This document shows, piece by piece, positions 27,389 to 36,897 of a DNA stretch of 64,000 bases. The stretch is from Polaromonas sp. JS666. Lineage in GTDB: Bacteria > Pseudomonadota > Gammaproteobacteria > Burkholderiales > Burkholderiaceae_C. The stretch lies in the NCBI RefSeq assembly GCF_900103405.1, contig NZ_FNHX01000008.1:104568-168567 (forward strand). The letters are read 5' to 3'. The notes below the pieces were generated by a model. The model did not search any database and had not been told where the DNA came from. It saw nothing but the letters and a program-made list of their open reading frames with translations. Every line of letters begins with the position of its first letter. Positions within the stretch are counted from its first letter, which is position 1. The position numbers and the translations under genes were made by a program.

Positions 27389-28582
27389 ATGAATTTCATC
27401 CGTTTTTCCGACCTGTGCGCCAGCGGCAAAGTTGCCGGCAAGCGCGTCTTCATCCGTGCCGACCTCAATGTGCCGCAGGACGATGCCGGCAACATCACCG
27501 AAGACACCCGCGTGCGTGCTTCCATTCCCTGCATACAGATGGCGCTGGACGCCGGCGCCGCGGTGATGGTGACCTCCCACCTCGGGCGGCCCGTTGAGGG
27601 TGAGTTCAAGCCGGCCGATTCGCTGGCGCCCGTGGCCAAGCGCCTGGGCGAACTCATGAAACGCGAAGTGCCGCTGGCCGCCGGCTGGGTGGACGGCGTG
27701 GAGATCCAACCCGGCCAGCTGGTGCTGCTCGAGAACTGCCGCCTCAACAAGGGCGAGAAGAAAAACAGCGAAGAACTCGCGCGCAAGATGGCCGCGCTCT
27801 GCGACATCTTTGTGCACGATGCCTTCGGCACCGCGCACCGCGCCGAGGCTTCCACCTACGGCATCGCGCAGTACGCGCCCGTGGCCAGCGCCGGCCCGCT
27901 GCTGGCCGCCGAGATGGACGCGATCTCCAAGGCGCTGACGGCGCCGCGCCGGCCGCTGGTCGCCATCGTGGCCGGCAGCAAGGTGTCCACCAAGCTGACC
28001 ATCCTCAAGTCGCTGGCCGCCAATGTGGACCAGCTCATCGTGGGCGGCGGCATCGCCAACACCTTTATGCTGGCCGCCGGCCTGAAGATCGGCAAAAGCC
28101 TGGCCGAAGCCGATCTGCTGGCCGAAGCCAAGGCCGTGATCGAGGCCATGAAGGCGCGCGGCGCCGAAGTGCCGATCCCGACCGACGTGGTCACCGCCAA
28201 GACTTTTGCCGCCGATGCACCGGCCACCGTCAAAGCCGCCACCGACGTAGCCGATGACGACCTGATCCTCGACATAGGCCCGCAAACCACGGCGCGGCTG
28301 GCCGCGCAGCTCAAGGTCGCCGGCACCATCGTCTGGAACGGCCCGGTCGGCGTGTTCGAGTTCGAGGCCTTCGCCAAGGGCACCGAAGGCATTGCGCGCG
28401 CCATCGCCGAAAGCAGCGCCTTCTCCATCGCCGGCGGCGGCGACACGCTGGCCGCGATCGCCAAGTACGGCATCGAAAAGCAGGTCGGTTATATCTCCAC
28501 CGGCGGCGGCGCTTTCCTCGAAGTGCTGGAAGGCAAGACCTTGCCGGCCTTCGAGATTTTGCAAAAACGCGCCGCGGGCTGA
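27389..28582 (+). CDS. pgk: Phosphoglycerate kinase, 397 aa
   Basis: Glycolytic/gluconeogenic and Calvin-cycle enzyme interconverting 1,3-bisphosphoglycerate and 3-phosphoglycerate with ADP/ATP. Signature [11 protein letters not shown] near residue 20, substrate loop TSHLGRP, hinge and nucleotide site ([18 protein letters not shown]) and the C-terminal STGGGAFLE are all present. A TACAAT hexamer at 27327-27332 may be the -10 of its promoter, but the nearest TTG-type -35 (27307) is only 14 nt away. Followed by pyk, as is common in Burkholderiales. Confidence 0.98.
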   Translation: MNFIRFSDLCASGKVAGKRVFIRADLNVPQDDAGNITEDTRVRASIPCIQMALDAGAAVMVTSHLGRPVEGEFKPADSLAPVAKRLGELMKREVPLAAGWVDGVEIQPGQLVLLENCRLNKGEKKNSEELARKMAALCDIFVHDAFGTAHRAEASTYGIAQYAPVASAGPLLAAEMDAISKALTAPRRPLVAIVAGSKVSTKLTILKSLAANVDQLIVGGGIANTFMLAAGLKIGKSLAEADLLAEAKAVIEAMKARGAEVPIPTDVVTAKTFAADAPATVKAATDVADDDLILDIGPQTTARLAAQLKVAGTIVWNGPVGVFEFEAFAKGTEGIARAIAESSAFSIAGGGDTLAAIAKYGIEKQVGYISTGGGAFLEVLEGKTLPAFEILQKRAAG

Positions 28583-28653
28583 GCGTCTTCTTTTCCTGCC
28601 GCACTGGCCCAGGGATGACCCCGGGCGCCGAATTGGTAACGCCTCTGTAACTA

Positions 28654-28674
28654 TTTCCGTGTGAAAATCGGAAA
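28654..28674. promoter_or_regulatory. Inverted repeat upstream of pyk
   Basis: TTTCCG (28654-28659) and CGGAAA (28669-28674) are perfect 6-nt arms around a 9-nt spacer, in an AT-rich stretch 25 nt before the pyk start. It could be an operator or a weak leader hairpin; no T run follows. No regulator can be assigned. Confidence 0.35.
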
Positions 28675-28698
28675 CTAAATTACATGGAGACATTCACT

Positions 28699-30132
28699 AT
28701 GCCGCGTCGCGCCACCAAGATCGTTGCCACCCTCGGACCCGCCTCCAGCGATCCCGCACTGCTGGAGAAAATGATCCGCGCCGGCGTCAACGTGGTGCGC
28801 CTCAATTTCAGCCACGGCACGGCCCAGGACCATGTGGACCGGGCCCAGCTGGTGCGCGAAGCCGCCCAGCGCGCCGGCCGCGAAGTCGCCATCATGGCCG
28901 ACCTGCAGGGCCCCAAAATACGCGTCGGCAAGTTCGCCGAAGGCAAGGTCCAGCTCGAGCCCGGCGAGAAATTCATCCTCGATGCCTCCCGCACCGAACC
29001 CGGCGACCTCAAGGGTGTGGGCCTGGACTACAAGGAACTGCCGCGCGATGTGAAAGCCGGCGACGTGCTGCTGCTCAACGACGGCCTGATCGTGCTCACT
29101 GTCGATATGGTGCGCGGCGAGGAAGTCCACACCACCGTCAAGCTGGGCGGCGAGCTGTCCAACAACAAGGGCATCAACAAGCAGGGCGGCGGCCTGACCG
29201 CCCCGGCGCTGACCGCCAAGGACATGGAAGACATCAAGACGGCCATGAGTTTCCAGGCCGACTATGTGGCGGTGAGCTTTCCCAAGAACGCCACCGACAT
29301 GGAAATGGCGCGCCAGCTGTGCAATGTGGCCGCCGCGCCCTATAAACACAAGCCCGGCCTGATCGCCAAGATCGAGCGCGCCGAAGCCATCCCCAAGCTC
29401 GAGGAAATCCTGCAGGTCAGCGACGGCATCATGGTGGCCCGCGGCGACCTGGCCGTGGAAGTCGGCAACGCCGCCGTGCCGGCGCTGCAAAAACGCATGA
29501 TCAAGATGGCGCGCGCCGGCGACAAGGTTGTCATCACCGCCACGCAGATGATGGAGTCCATGATCGTCAACCCGGTGCCCACGCGCGCCGAGGTCAGCGA
29601 CGTCGCCAATGCGGTGCTGGACGGCACCGACGCGGTGATGCTCAGCGCCGAGACCGCCGCCGGCAAGTACCCGCTGGAGACCGTCGAGGAAATGGCCAAG
29701 ATCTGCGAGGAAGCCGAGAAGGCCGAATACAAGGAGCTGGAAGGCGATTTCTCCGGCAAGACCTTCAGCCGCATCGACCAGTCCATCGCCATGGGCGCGC
29801 TGTTCACCGCCCACCACCTGGGCGCCAAGGCCATCGTCGCGCTGACCGACAGCGGCTCCACCCCTCTGTGGATGAGCCGCCACGACATCCGCGTGCCTAT
29901 CTACGCGCTCACGCCGCGCCTGGCCACGCAGCGCAAGATGGCGCTGTACCGCAACGTGCGCCCCCTGCTGATGGACACCAGCGCCGACCGCGACACCGCG
30001 CTCGAACAGGCCGAAGGCCACCTGCTGCGCCGCAATATCGTGCAAAGCGGCGACGTCTACGCCATCACCTGCGGCGAGCCCATGGGCGCGCCCGGTGGCA
30101 CCAACATGCTGAAGATCTGCAGAGTAGCCTGA
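28699..30132 (+). CDS. pyk: Pyruvate kinase, 477 aa
   Basis: Converts phosphoenolpyruvate and ADP to pyruvate and ATP. Start assigned to ATG 28699 (MPRRATKIVATLGPAS), preceded by GGAG at 28687-28690; an in-frame ATG at 28684 lies over this ribosome site and is less likely. Active-site features: RLNFSHG near the N-terminus, ADLQGPKIRVG, the metal/PEP region MVARGDLAVE and TATQMMESM. The effector domain is present, so allosteric control is possible. Separate promoter probable, as a 116-nt gap with an inverted repeat follows pgk. Confidence 0.97.
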   Translation: MPRRATKIVATLGPASSDPALLEKMIRAGVNVVRLNFSHGTAQDHVDRAQLVREAAQRAGREVAIMADLQGPKIRVGKFAEGKVQLEPGEKFILDASRTEPGDLKGVGLDYKELPRDVKAGDVLLLNDGLIVLTVDMVRGEEVHTTVKLGGELSNNKGINKQGGGLTAPALTAKDMEDIKTAMSFQADYVAVSFPKNATDMEMARQLCNVAAAPYKHKPGLIAKIERAEAIPKLEEILQVSDGIMVARGDLAVEVGNAAVPALQKRMIKMARAGDKVVITATQMMESMIVNPVPTRAEVSDVANAVLDGTDAVMLSAETAAGKYPLETVEEMAKICEEAEKAEYKELEGDFSGKTFSRIDQSIAMGALFTAHHLGAKAIVALTDSGSTPLWMSRHDIRVPIYALTPRLATQRKMALYRNVRPLLMDTSADRDTALEQAEGHLLRRNIVQSGDVYAITCGEPMGAPGGTNMLKICRVA

Positions 30133-30139
30133 GAATATG

Positions 30140-30275
30140 GCCCCCACGGTCGCTCACTGCGTGTAGCTCCCTGCCCCCCGAGGGGGCCGCTGCGCCTGCG
30201 GCCCGGCAAAGCCGGTTCCGCGGCCCCTGCTGGGTTAAGGGCCCCCACGGTTGTTTATCGCGAGTAGCTCCCACG
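30140..30275. repeat. REP-like intergenic repeat with palindromic units
   Basis: Two imperfect copies of a CCCCCACGGT...AGTAGCTCCC type unit start at about 30141 and 30241. Between them lie dense inverted repeats: CCCCCCGAGGGGG, CGCTGCGCCTGCGGC and CCGGCAAAGCCGG. I recall very similar pieces scattered between genes in Comamonadaceae genomes. It may also act as a bidirectional terminator between pyk and the convergent PAP2 gene. Copy number cannot be judged from one window. Confidence 0.6.
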
Positions 30276-30278
30276 GGT

Positions 30279-31028
30279 CTATGGATTCAGTGTTGCGAGG
30301 GTAGGCACCTGTGCTTGGTCCGGCGACGGCCTTTGTGAAAGCATCTGGCCGACGATGTTGTCCACCAGCGCCGCCGAGGCCCAGCACAGCCAGGCGGTCC
30401 AGAGCGTATGGCTCATATAGTGGGCGCCGCGTACCTGCTGTGCCAGGCCCAGCACCAGACCCGCCGCCAGGGCGCCTGCCAGCCAGCGCCGCGCCGTCCG
30501 GGGCAGGGTGTGGCGCAGCGCAAAAAAACCGCCGATAAACGCAAAACCCGCCGAGGCATGGCCGGCCGGAAAGCAGCCGCCGCTGCCGCCGTCGCGCACG
30601 CCCCAGGCCCAGTGCGACACATAGGCTACCGTGCCGCCGAACTCGCGCAGTTCCCAGGGGCAGCTCGTGAGGCTGTGCAGCTTGAGGGTGGACACCACCA
30701 GCAGCGAAACCAGCGTGGTCAGCGCCAGCTGCACCCGGCGCTCCACGGCCAAGCCCCGCAGGGCGCCGAAAGGCCGCGCCACGGCCGCCAGCAGCGCCAG
30801 TTCGACCATCCATGGCAGCCAGCGTATGTCGTCGTGCAGCGTGCCGCGCCAGAACCAGTGGTCTTCATAGGCAAAGCCGGTGGCGGAGCCGAACCAGTGC
30901 GCCATCCACAGGTCCAGGCCTGAATGGTCCCAGGCCAGCAGCAGCGCCAGGCCGAGCAGGCTTGCCAGGAACACTCGGGATGAAACAGGGGCGCCGTCGT
31001 GAAGGGAGCGGGAAGCGGTCATGGGCAT
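30279..31028 (-). CDS. PAP2-family membrane phosphatase, about 249 aa
   Basis: Integral membrane phosphatase of the PAP2 superfamily. The three-part active site is visible in order: STLKLHSLTSCPWEL (modified KxxxxxxRP), CFPAGHASAGF (PSGH-type with catalytic His) and RGAHYMSHTLW (SRxxxxxH-type). The last two motifs deviate slightly: PAGH for PSGH, and RGAHYMSH. Start is uncertain: ATG 31028 or 31022, as the longest frame uses a TTG. Divergent from an OmpR-type two-component pair with a PmrA-like box in between, which suggests a role in lipid A or undecaprenyl-phosphate modification. Confidence 0.85.
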   Translation of the reverse strand: MPMTASRSLHDGAPVSSRVFLASLLGLALLLAWDHSGLDLWMAHWFGSATGFAYEDHWFWRGTLHDDIRWLPWMVELALLAAVARPFGALRGLAVERRVQLALTTLVSLLVVSTLKLHSLTSCPWELREFGGTVAYVSHWAWGVRDGGSGGCFPAGHASAGFAFIGGFFALRHTLPRTARRWLAGALAAGLVLGLAQQVRGAHYMSHTLWTAWLCWASAALVDNIVGQMLSQRPSPDQAQVPTLATLNP

Positions 31029-31075
31029 GTCGCGCAAGCGGGTGGGCAGGGGATGCCGCAAGATAGGTTGAGCGT

Positions 31076-31092
31076 CTTAACTCACCCTTAAG
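31076..31092. promoter_or_regulatory. PmrA/QseB-box-like direct repeat
   Basis: CTTAAC-TCACC-CTTAAG reads from 31076 to 31092: two near-identical hexamers with an 11-nt period, one helical turn. Known PmrA/BasR and QseB sites follow the pattern YTTAAK-N5-YTTAAK, which this matches except for one base in the first hexamer. It lies in the 123-nt gap between the PAP2 gene and the response regulator, so it could control both and give autoregulation. Confidence 0.6.
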
Positions 31093-31151
31093 GCCTTGCG
31101 GCGGGCGGTGAAACGCCCCCGCCGCGGCCCGCCGCGCCGACAATGGCCCCC

Positions 31152-31847
31152 ATGCGAATCCTGGTGGTTGAAGACGATGCGGGCATCGCCCTGGGCCTGC
31201 GGACCAATCTGCAGCAGCGGGGCTATGCGGTCGATGCCTGCGCCAGCCTGGCCTCGGCGTGGTCGGCGCTGTCCGGCGAGCCCTTCGACCTGGTGCTGCT
31301 GGACCTGGGCCTGGCGGACGGCGACGGCGGCGACCTGCTGCTGCGGCTGCGTCAGGCCCGCGCCGGCGCGCCGGGGGCGTTGCCCGACCCGCTGACGCCG
31401 GTGCTCATCATGACCGCGCGCGACCAGGTCGCGGACCGCATCTCGGGCCTGAACCTGGGCGCTGACGATTACCTGGTCAAGCCCTTTAACCTTGATGAGC
31501 TTGAGGCGCGCATGCGCGCCTTGCTGCGGCGCGCGGCGGGCCGGGCCCATCCGCTGCTGGTTCACGGCGATCTGGTGGTGGACCCGGCGGCCCGCACGGT
31601 ATTGCGCGCGGGTGAGGCCGTCGAGCTGGCGCCGCGCGAATTCGCCCTGCTGCTCCTGCTGCTGGAGTCGCGCGGCCGGGTGCTGTCGCGCCAGCAGCTC
31701 GAGGCGCGCCTCTACAACTGGCAGGATGCCGTCGGCAGCAATGCGGTGGAGGTCCACGTTCACCACCTGCGGCGCAAGCTGGGGGAGGGCCTGATCCAGA
31801 CCCTGCGCGGTGTCGGCTACTTCATACCGCGGGAGGACGGCACATGA
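31152..31847 (+). CDS. OmpR-family response regulator (QseB/PmrA type), 231 aa
   Basis: Receiver domain with acidic pair D8-D9, phospho-acceptor Asp51 (LLDLGLADGDG), MTAR switch and Lys in YLVKPFNLDEL, followed by a winged-helix DNA-binding domain (APREFALLLLLLESRGRVLSR, SNAVEVHVHHLRRKLG, TLRGVGYF). An insert of about ten residues rich in Ala, Gly and Pro sits between the third helix and fourth strand of the receiver. Start at ATG 31152; the frame opens 9 nt earlier at another ATG. It overlaps the kinase gene by 4 nt and has a PmrA-box-like site upstream. Confidence 0.93.
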   Translation: MRILVVEDDAGIALGLRTNLQQRGYAVDACASLASAWSALSGEPFDLVLLDLGLADGDGGDLLLRLRQARAGAPGALPDPLTPVLIMTARDQVADRISGLNLGADDYLVKPFNLDELEARMRALLRRAAGRAHPLLVHGDLVVDPAARTVLRAGEAVELAPREFALLLLLLESRGRVLSRQQLEARLYNWQDAVGSNAVEVHVHHLRRKLGEGLIQTLRGVGYFIPREDGT

Positions 31848-33184
31848 AGCCCGCGATGATGCGTGCGCAGGCCTCGCTCACGCGCCGCCTGCTGCTGTGG
31901 GTGCTGGCGGCGCTGCTGCTGGTGTGGGCCGGCTTTGTGGCGGTGGGTTACCGAACCGGTATCCATGAGGCGGGCGAGCTGACCGACGGGCACCTGGCCG
32001 GCACCGCGGCCCTGATGCTCAACCTGGACCTGCCTCCCTTCGTCGACGCGGCGAGGGAAACCGTGCGTCCCGCCATTCCCACGCTCAAGAGCCATGACTA
32101 CCAGCCATCCCTGAGCGTGCTGGTGCGCGGCGCCGACGGCCGGCTGCTGGCCCGCTCGGGCGACGCGCCTGTGCCGCCTTTCAATGAACACTCCGGTTTC
32201 GCCGACCTCGAACTGGGCACGCCGCCGGCCACCTGGCGCAGCTTTTCACAGTGGGACGGCCTGCATGCGCGGCAGGTCACCGTGCTGGTGCGTGCCGACG
32301 AGCGCGACGAGATGGCCGCCGACGTCGCCGGGCAACTGGCGGAGCCGGGCCTGTGGCTGCTGCCTGTGGTGGCGCTCGCGCTGGGCGCGGCCATCTGGCG
32401 CGGCTTGCGGCCCTTGCAGGTGCTGTCGCGCGACGTGGCCGAACTTGAAGTGGACAAGGCCGAGCGCCTTGAGGCGCGCCATCCCTACCGCGAGTTCAAC
32501 TCGGTCGTGCGCTCCATCAACACGCTGGTGGGCCAGCAGCAGGCTTCGCTGGAGCGGGAACGGCAGCTGGCCAGCGAGGTGGCCCATGAATTGCGCACTC
32601 CGCTGTCCTCCATCGCGCTGCAGGCGGCCTCGCTGCGCGGCGAGCTTTCGCCCGCCGCGCGCGAGCAGGCGCTGGCGCAGATAGGCGCCGACGCGATGCG
32701 CGCCGGGCACGTCATCGCCCAGCTGCTCGCGCTGGCGCGGGCCAGCCGCGCCGACCTGCAGCAGCAGATGCAGCGCCTGGACCTGGGCGCCCTGGCCGGG
32801 CGGGTGGTGGCGGGTTACGCGCAGGCTTCCTGGGAAAGCGGGCATACGCTCAGCGTGCAGGGCGAGGAGGGGCTTGAGGTGCTGGCCCATCCGCTGCTGC
32901 TGGAACTGGCCCTGCGCAACCTCGTCGACAACGCCTTGCAGCACACGGCCCGGGGCACTTTCGTCTGTGTCCAGTGGGGCCACGATGCCGACGCGGCGTG
33001 GCTGCAGGTCTGCGATGACGGCCAGGCCCGTCCCGGCGCCGTGGCGCCTTCCGCCGAAAGGCTGGGCCTAGGCCACAAAATCGTCGGCCGCGTGATGGAT
33101 GTGCACGGCGGCCGATTTACGCAGCCAGCCGCGCCCGCGCCTTTTACACGCTGTTACCGCATGGTTCTGCCGCTAACTCCCTAA
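31844..33184 (+). CDS. Sensor histidine kinase (QseC/PmrB type), 446 aa
   Basis: Two membrane helices (about residues 16-38 and 163-185) enclose a periplasmic sensor of about 125 residues, followed by a HAMP-like linker, HisKA with phospho-acceptor His248 in SEVAHELRTPLSS, and a HATPase domain (N box NLVDNALQHT, G-type boxes CDDGQARPG and RLGLGHKIV). Translationally coupled to the response regulator by an ATGA overlap. The architecture and context resemble QseC/PmrB/TctE-like sensors of cations or envelope stress; the actual signal is unknown. Confidence 0.92.
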   Translation: MKPAMMRAQASLTRRLLLWVLAALLLVWAGFVAVGYRTGIHEAGELTDGHLAGTAALMLNLDLPPFVDAARETVRPAIPTLKSHDYQPSLSVLVRGADGRLLARSGDAPVPPFNEHSGFADLELGTPPATWRSFSQWDGLHARQVTVLVRADERDEMAADVAGQLAEPGLWLLPVVALALGAAIWRGLRPLQVLSRDVAELEVDKAERLEARHPYREFNSVVRSINTLVGQQQASLERERQLASEVAHELRTPLSSIALQAASLRGELSPAAREQALAQIGADAMRAGHVIAQLLALARASRADLQQQMQRLDLGALAGRVVAGYAQASWESGHTLSVQGEEGLEVLAHPLLLELALRNLVDNALQHTARGTFVCVQWGHDADAAWLQVCDDGQARPGAVAPSAERLGLGHKIVGRVMDVHGGRFTQPAAPAPFTRCYRMVLPLTP

Positions 33185-33329
33185 ATAAGTGGTCTTTACG
33201 CAGCCGGTAGAATGAAGGCCTCGGTTACTTCGCGGTTACGGCCCATGCATGCAGCCCTCGTGCTGCGCGGCCCTCCGCGGGGACCTCGCCTTTTTCGGCA
33301 GCGTTTTTAACTTTCTGGGGATTCTGATC

Positions 33330-34394
33330 ATGGCACTCGTTTCGATGCGCGAGCTGCTGGACCATGCGGCAGTCAACGGCTACGGCATTCCGGCTTTTAA
33401 CGTCAACAACCTCGAGCAGGTGCAAGCCGTCATGGAAGCGGCCAAGGAAACCGGCGCGCCCGTGATCCTGCAGGCCAGCGCCGGCGCGCGCAAATATGCC
33501 GGTGAGCCTTTCATCAAGCACCTGATCCAGGCCGCCATCGAGATGTATCCCAACATCCCCCTGGTCATGCACCAGGACCATGGCCAGAACCCTGACGTCT
33601 GCCAGGGTGCCATAGACCTTGGTTTTTCTTCGGTGATGATGGACGGCTCGCTCGAAGCCGACGGCAAGACCATCGCCAGCTACGACTACAACGTCGAAGT
33701 GACCAAAAAGGTCTCCCAGCTGGCCCACAAATACGGCGTCACCGTGGAAGGCGAGCTCGGCTGCCTGGGTTCGCTGGAGACCATGAAGGGCGACAAGGAA
33801 GACGGCCACGGCACCGATGCCACCATGACGCGCGAACAGCTGCTGACCGACCCCGAGCAGGCCGCCGACTTCGTCAAGCGCACACAGATCGACGCGCTGG
33901 CCATCGCCATCGGCACCAGCCACGGCGCCTACAAATTCACCCGCAAGCCCACCGGCGACATCCTGGCGATTGACCGCATCAAGGAAATCCACAAGCGCAT
34001 TCCCAGCACCCACCTGGTGATGCACGGCTCCTCCTCGGTGCCGCAGGAGCTGCTGGCCCTGATCCGCCAGTACGGCGGCAACATGAAGGAAACCTATGGC
34101 GTGCCCGTCGAGGAAATCCAGGAAGCCATCAAGCACGGCGTGCGCAAGATCAACATTGACACCGACATCCGCCTGGCCATGACGGCCGCGGTGCGCAAGT
34201 TCCTGGCCGAAAACCCCGAAAAATTCGACGCCCGCGAATGGCTCAAGCCCGCCCGTGAAGCCGCCAAGCAGATCTGCAAGCAGCGCTACATCCAGTTCGG
34301 TTGCGAAGGCCAGGGCGCCAAGATCAAGGGCGACACCCTGCAGGTCGTGGCCGCCAAATACGCAAAAGGCGAACTGGCCCAAGTGGTGCATTGA
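33330..34394 (+). CDS. fba: Class II fructose-bisphosphate aldolase, Calvin-cycle subtype, 354 aa
   Basis: Zinc-dependent aldolase forming or cleaving fructose 1,6-bisphosphate. Start at ATG 33330 ([13 protein letters not shown]) after GGGGA; the upstream in-frame extension is not family-like. Motifs: [11 protein letters not shown] with metal-binding His, [20 protein letters not shown] and [11 protein letters not shown]. The length and sequence style fit TIGR01521, the subtype also encoded in cbb operons. No RuBisCO genes are nearby, so it probably serves general glycolysis/gluconeogenesis. A TAGAAT hexamer lies near 33209, giving a possible leader of about 115 nt. Confidence 0.96.
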   Translation: MALVSMRELLDHAAVNGYGIPAFNVNNLEQVQAVMEAAKETGAPVILQASAGARKYAGEPFIKHLIQAAIEMYPNIPLVMHQDHGQNPDVCQGAIDLGFSSVMMDGSLEADGKTIASYDYNVEVTKKVSQLAHKYGVTVEGELGCLGSLETMKGDKEDGHGTDATMTREQLLTDPEQAADFVKRTQIDALAIAIGTSHGAYKFTRKPTGDILAIDRIKEIHKRIPSTHLVMHGSSSVPQELLALIRQYGGNMKETYGVPVEEIQEAIKHGVRKINIDTDIRLAMTAAVRKFLAENPEKFDAREWLKPAREAAKQICKQRYIQFGCEGQGAKIKGDTLQVVAAKYAKGELAQVVH

Positions 34395-34431
34395 AAATTT
34401 CGCCGGCCGCCCGCGCGGATTGGCGATAATT

Positions 34432-34466
34432 CAAAGCCCGTGGCTCTTGCGAGTCGCGGGCTTTTT
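34432..34466 (+). terminator. Rho-independent terminator after fba
   Basis: AAAGCCCG pairs with CGGGCTTT around a short inner stem (GGCTC/GAGTC-like), followed by a T run ending at 34466. Positioned 38 nt after the aldolase stop and just before purC; one of the clearest terminators in the window. Confidence 0.8.
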
Positions 34467-34495
34467 ACGTTGACTCCCTCTCTCACGCCTGCACC

Positions 34496-35404
34496 ATGAC
34501 CCAAGCACTCCACACTTCCGCCCTGACCTCCCTGCCCCTGCTCGCGCGCGGCAAGGTGCGCGACAACTATGCCGTGGGCAAGGACAGGCTGTTGATGGTG
34601 GCCAGCGACAGGCTTAGCGCCTTTGACGTCATCCTTGGCGAGCCGATTCCCGGCAAAGGCGCGCTGCTCACGCAAATGGCGCTGTTCTGGTTCGGCAAGC
34701 TGGGCCACATCTGCCCCAACCACCTGACCGGCGAAACGCCCGAAAGCGTGGTCACGCCGGCTGAAGTGCCGCAGGTGGTGAACCGCTCCATGCTGGTCAA
34801 GCGCCTCAAGCCGATTCCGGTCGAAGCCGTGGTGCGCGGCTACCTGGCCGGCAGCGGCTGGAAGGAATACCAGGAGAGCCAGGCCGTCTGTGGCGTGCCG
34901 CTGCCCGCGGGCCTGAAGAACGCCGGCAAGCTGCCCGAGCCCATCTTCACGCCGGCGGCCAAGGCCGAAGCCGGCGAGCACGATGAAAACATCAGCTACG
35001 AACAGGTGGTCAAGGTCGTTGGCCCTGAGCTCGCCGCGCAGATCAAAAAAATCAGCATAGAGATCTACAGCACGGCTGCGGCCTTTGCGCTGACCAAGGG
35101 CATCATCATTGCCGACACCAAGTTTGAATTCGGCCTCGACGAAAACGGCACCCTGACCTTGATGGACGAGGTGCTGACGCCCGATTCCTCGCGCTACTGG
35201 CCCATAGAAGGCTATGAAGCCGCCTACGCGGCCGGCCAGAACCCTCCCAGCTACGACAAGCAGTTCGTGCGCGACTGGCTGGAGAGCGTGCGCATCAACG
35301 GCAAGCCCTGGGACAAGACTCCCCCGGCACCTCCACTGCCGGCCGATGTGGTTGCCAAAACGGCCGCGAAATACCAAGAAGCGTTGACGCGCCTGACCGC
35401 CTGA
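34496..35404 (+). CDS. purC: Phosphoribosylaminoimidazole-succinocarboxamide synthase, 302 aa
   Basis: SAICAR synthase of purine biosynthesis; joins CAIR and aspartate with ATP. Motifs: [20 protein letters not shown] at the nucleotide-binding N-terminus, [47 protein letters not shown] and [14 protein letters not shown]. The length is typical of the longer proteobacterial form. Separated by two genes from purE-purK, which catalyse the preceding steps; co-regulation is plausible but not shown. Confidence 0.97.
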   Translation: MTQALHTSALTSLPLLARGKVRDNYAVGKDRLLMVASDRLSAFDVILGEPIPGKGALLTQMALFWFGKLGHICPNHLTGETPESVVTPAEVPQVVNRSMLVKRLKPIPVEAVVRGYLAGSGWKEYQESQAVCGVPLPAGLKNAGKLPEPIFTPAAKAEAGEHDENISYEQVVKVVGPELAAQIKKISIEIYSTAAAFALTKGIIIADTKFEFGLDENGTLTLMDEVLTPDSSRYWPIEGYEAAYAAGQNPPSYDKQFVRDWLESVRINGKPWDKTPPAPPLPADVVAKTAAKYQEALTRLTA

Positions 35405-35429
35405 AGCCCAGGCCCAGCCCGGCGCCGCG

Positions 35430-35819
35430 ATGGAATTCCTGCTGGAACTGCTGTTTGAGTTTTTCGGCGAACTGTTTCTGCAGCTTTTTGGCGAGATGTT
35501 CGGCGGCGCGTTCAAGGCCGCCTGGTACAAGCTGCGCGGCCGGGACCATGAACTGACGGCGGCGCAGGAAACGGCATGGTCCGTCGTGACCGGCATTGCC
35601 GCTGGCATCCTCACCGTGCTGGTCGTGCCCCACCTGGCGATACGGCTGCACTGGCTGCAAATCCTCAACCTGCTGCTGGCGCCCGTGGTGGCGGGCCTGC
35701 TGGTCGAGCGGCTGCGCGCCTGGCGCGAATCGCGCCGCGAATTCAGCCTGGAGGTTGCCGGCTATGCCGCTCTATTCGGTTTTGCCTTCGCCCTGACCCG
35801 CTGGCTTTTCGGCTCTTGA
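35430..35819 (+). CDS. Small integral membrane protein, unknown function, 129 aa
   Basis: Starts 25 nt after purC and ends 8 nt before the convergent thioredoxin gene. The N-terminus (residues 1-30) is amphipathic and Phe/Leu-rich ([21 protein letters not shown]), followed by helices at about 50-70 ([19 protein letters not shown]), 73-92 and a last one at about 110-126. The N-terminal pattern recalls small conserved membrane proteins annotated only as hypothetical in Burkholderiales. No functional motif seen; likely co-transcribed with purC. Confidence 0.7.
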   Translation: MEFLLELLFEFFGELFLQLFGEMFGGAFKAAWYKLRGRDHELTAAQETAWSVVTGIAAGILTVLVVPHLAIRLHWLQILNLLLAPVVAGLLVERLRAWRESRREFSLEVAGYAALFGFAFALTRWLFGS

Positions 35820-35826
35820 CTGGGGC

Positions 35827-36717
35827 TCAACTCAGGATGACGCTGCTCAGGCGGCGGCGGTACGTGGCCACAGCAGGGTCCTCGGGCGGAATCTGCCCGT
35901 CGGCCACCTTGGGTTTGGGCGCTTCCATGATGTCGAGGATGGCGATATAGGTCTTGCGCGCGAGCTCCTCGTTCCAGGCCTTGTCGCGCATCAGGATTTC
36001 CAGCAGCTCGTCGAGCGCTTCGGTCCAGCGCTGCCGCACCATCAGCCCGCGGGCCTTGTCAAAACGCGCTTCAAAGTCACGCTTGTTGGCCGCGATCCTG
36101 GCGTCCAGGCCGGCCGCGTCGCCCGCGCCCTGCGTGGCGGCAAAATCCATGGCGTCCATCCAGCGCTTGAGCGAGTCAAAGCGCCGCACCACCGTGGTCT
36201 GCGCGATCACCGGCGCAAACGCCACCTTGGCGTCGTCCTCGCGGCCCATCTGCAGCAGCAGCTTCACATAATCAAAGCGCGCGTTGTCGTCGGCCGGGTT
36301 GGCGGCCACGGCGTGCTGCAGTTTCTCGAGCACGTCGGCCGGATCCGTGCTTTCTTCCTCGAGCGCCAGCTCGGCTTCCTCGGGCTCGCCGGCCGGCGGC
36401 AGGTGCTTGTCCAGGAACTCCTTGACCTTGCCTTCGGGCAAGGCGCCGGCAAAGCCGTCCACCGGCTGGCCGTTCATCATCAGGATGCAGGTCGGGATAC
36501 TGCGTATGCCGAAGGCCGCCCCCAGCTGCTGCTCCTGGTCGGAGTCGATTTTCACAAGCTTGAAGCGCCCGGCGTATTCGGCCTCGACTTTTTCAAGAAT
36601 CGGCCCCAGCGACTTGCAGGGGCCGCACCAAGGCGCCCAGAAGTCGATCAGCACGGGGGTGGTCATGGAGGCGGCAACGACTTCCGCTTCGAAATTGGCA
36701 ATGGTGACGTCTATCAT
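35827..36717 (-). CDS. Thioredoxin-TPR co-chaperone, CnoX/YbbN type, 296 aa
   Basis: N-terminal thioredoxin fold (residues 1-110) with intact WCGPCK redox motif, the cis-Pro in SIPTCILM and a family-typical [15 protein letters not shown], followed by tetratricopeptide-like helices (about 130-296), e.g. [16 protein letters not shown] and [16 protein letters not shown]. This is the CnoX/YbbN arrangement, a holdase that hands oxidised client proteins to chaperones. E. coli YbbN lacks one active-site Cys whereas this copy keeps both, so it may act as a true thiol reductant. Encoded alone on the minus strand between the purine genes. Confidence 0.92.
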   Translation of the reverse strand: MIDVTIANFEAEVVAASMTTPVLIDFWAPWCGPCKSLGPILEKVEAEYAGRFKLVKIDSDQEQQLGAAFGIRSIPTCILMMNGQPVDGFAGALPEGKVKEFLDKHLPPAGEPEEAELALEEESTDPADVLEKLQHAVAANPADDNARFDYVKLLLQMGREDDAKVAFAPVIAQTTVVRRFDSLKRWMDAMDFAATQGAGDAAGLDARIAANKRDFEARFDKARGLMVRQRWTEALDELLEILMRDKAWNEELARKTYIAILDIMEAPKPKVADGQIPPEDPAVATYRRRLSSVILS

Positions 36718-36897
36718 GATTCAGTCGAAAGTGGGGCTGGAATAAGGGGTTTCAACCGCCGCGGCGCGGCTGGCCTGGCCCGGGAGCAGGCCCAAACGAT
36801 AGCATGCGGGCCCTGTTTGCCGCCGCCCGCGCGTACAGCCCTTAAAATCAGGGGTTACGGGCGAACGGCCTGCAAATCCCAAGACCAGAAGGTCCCA

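Noticed and set aside
28684..28698. Alternative ATG five codons before the pyk start
   Set aside because: GGAG at 28687-28690 lies inside this extension and is correctly spaced for ATG 28699.
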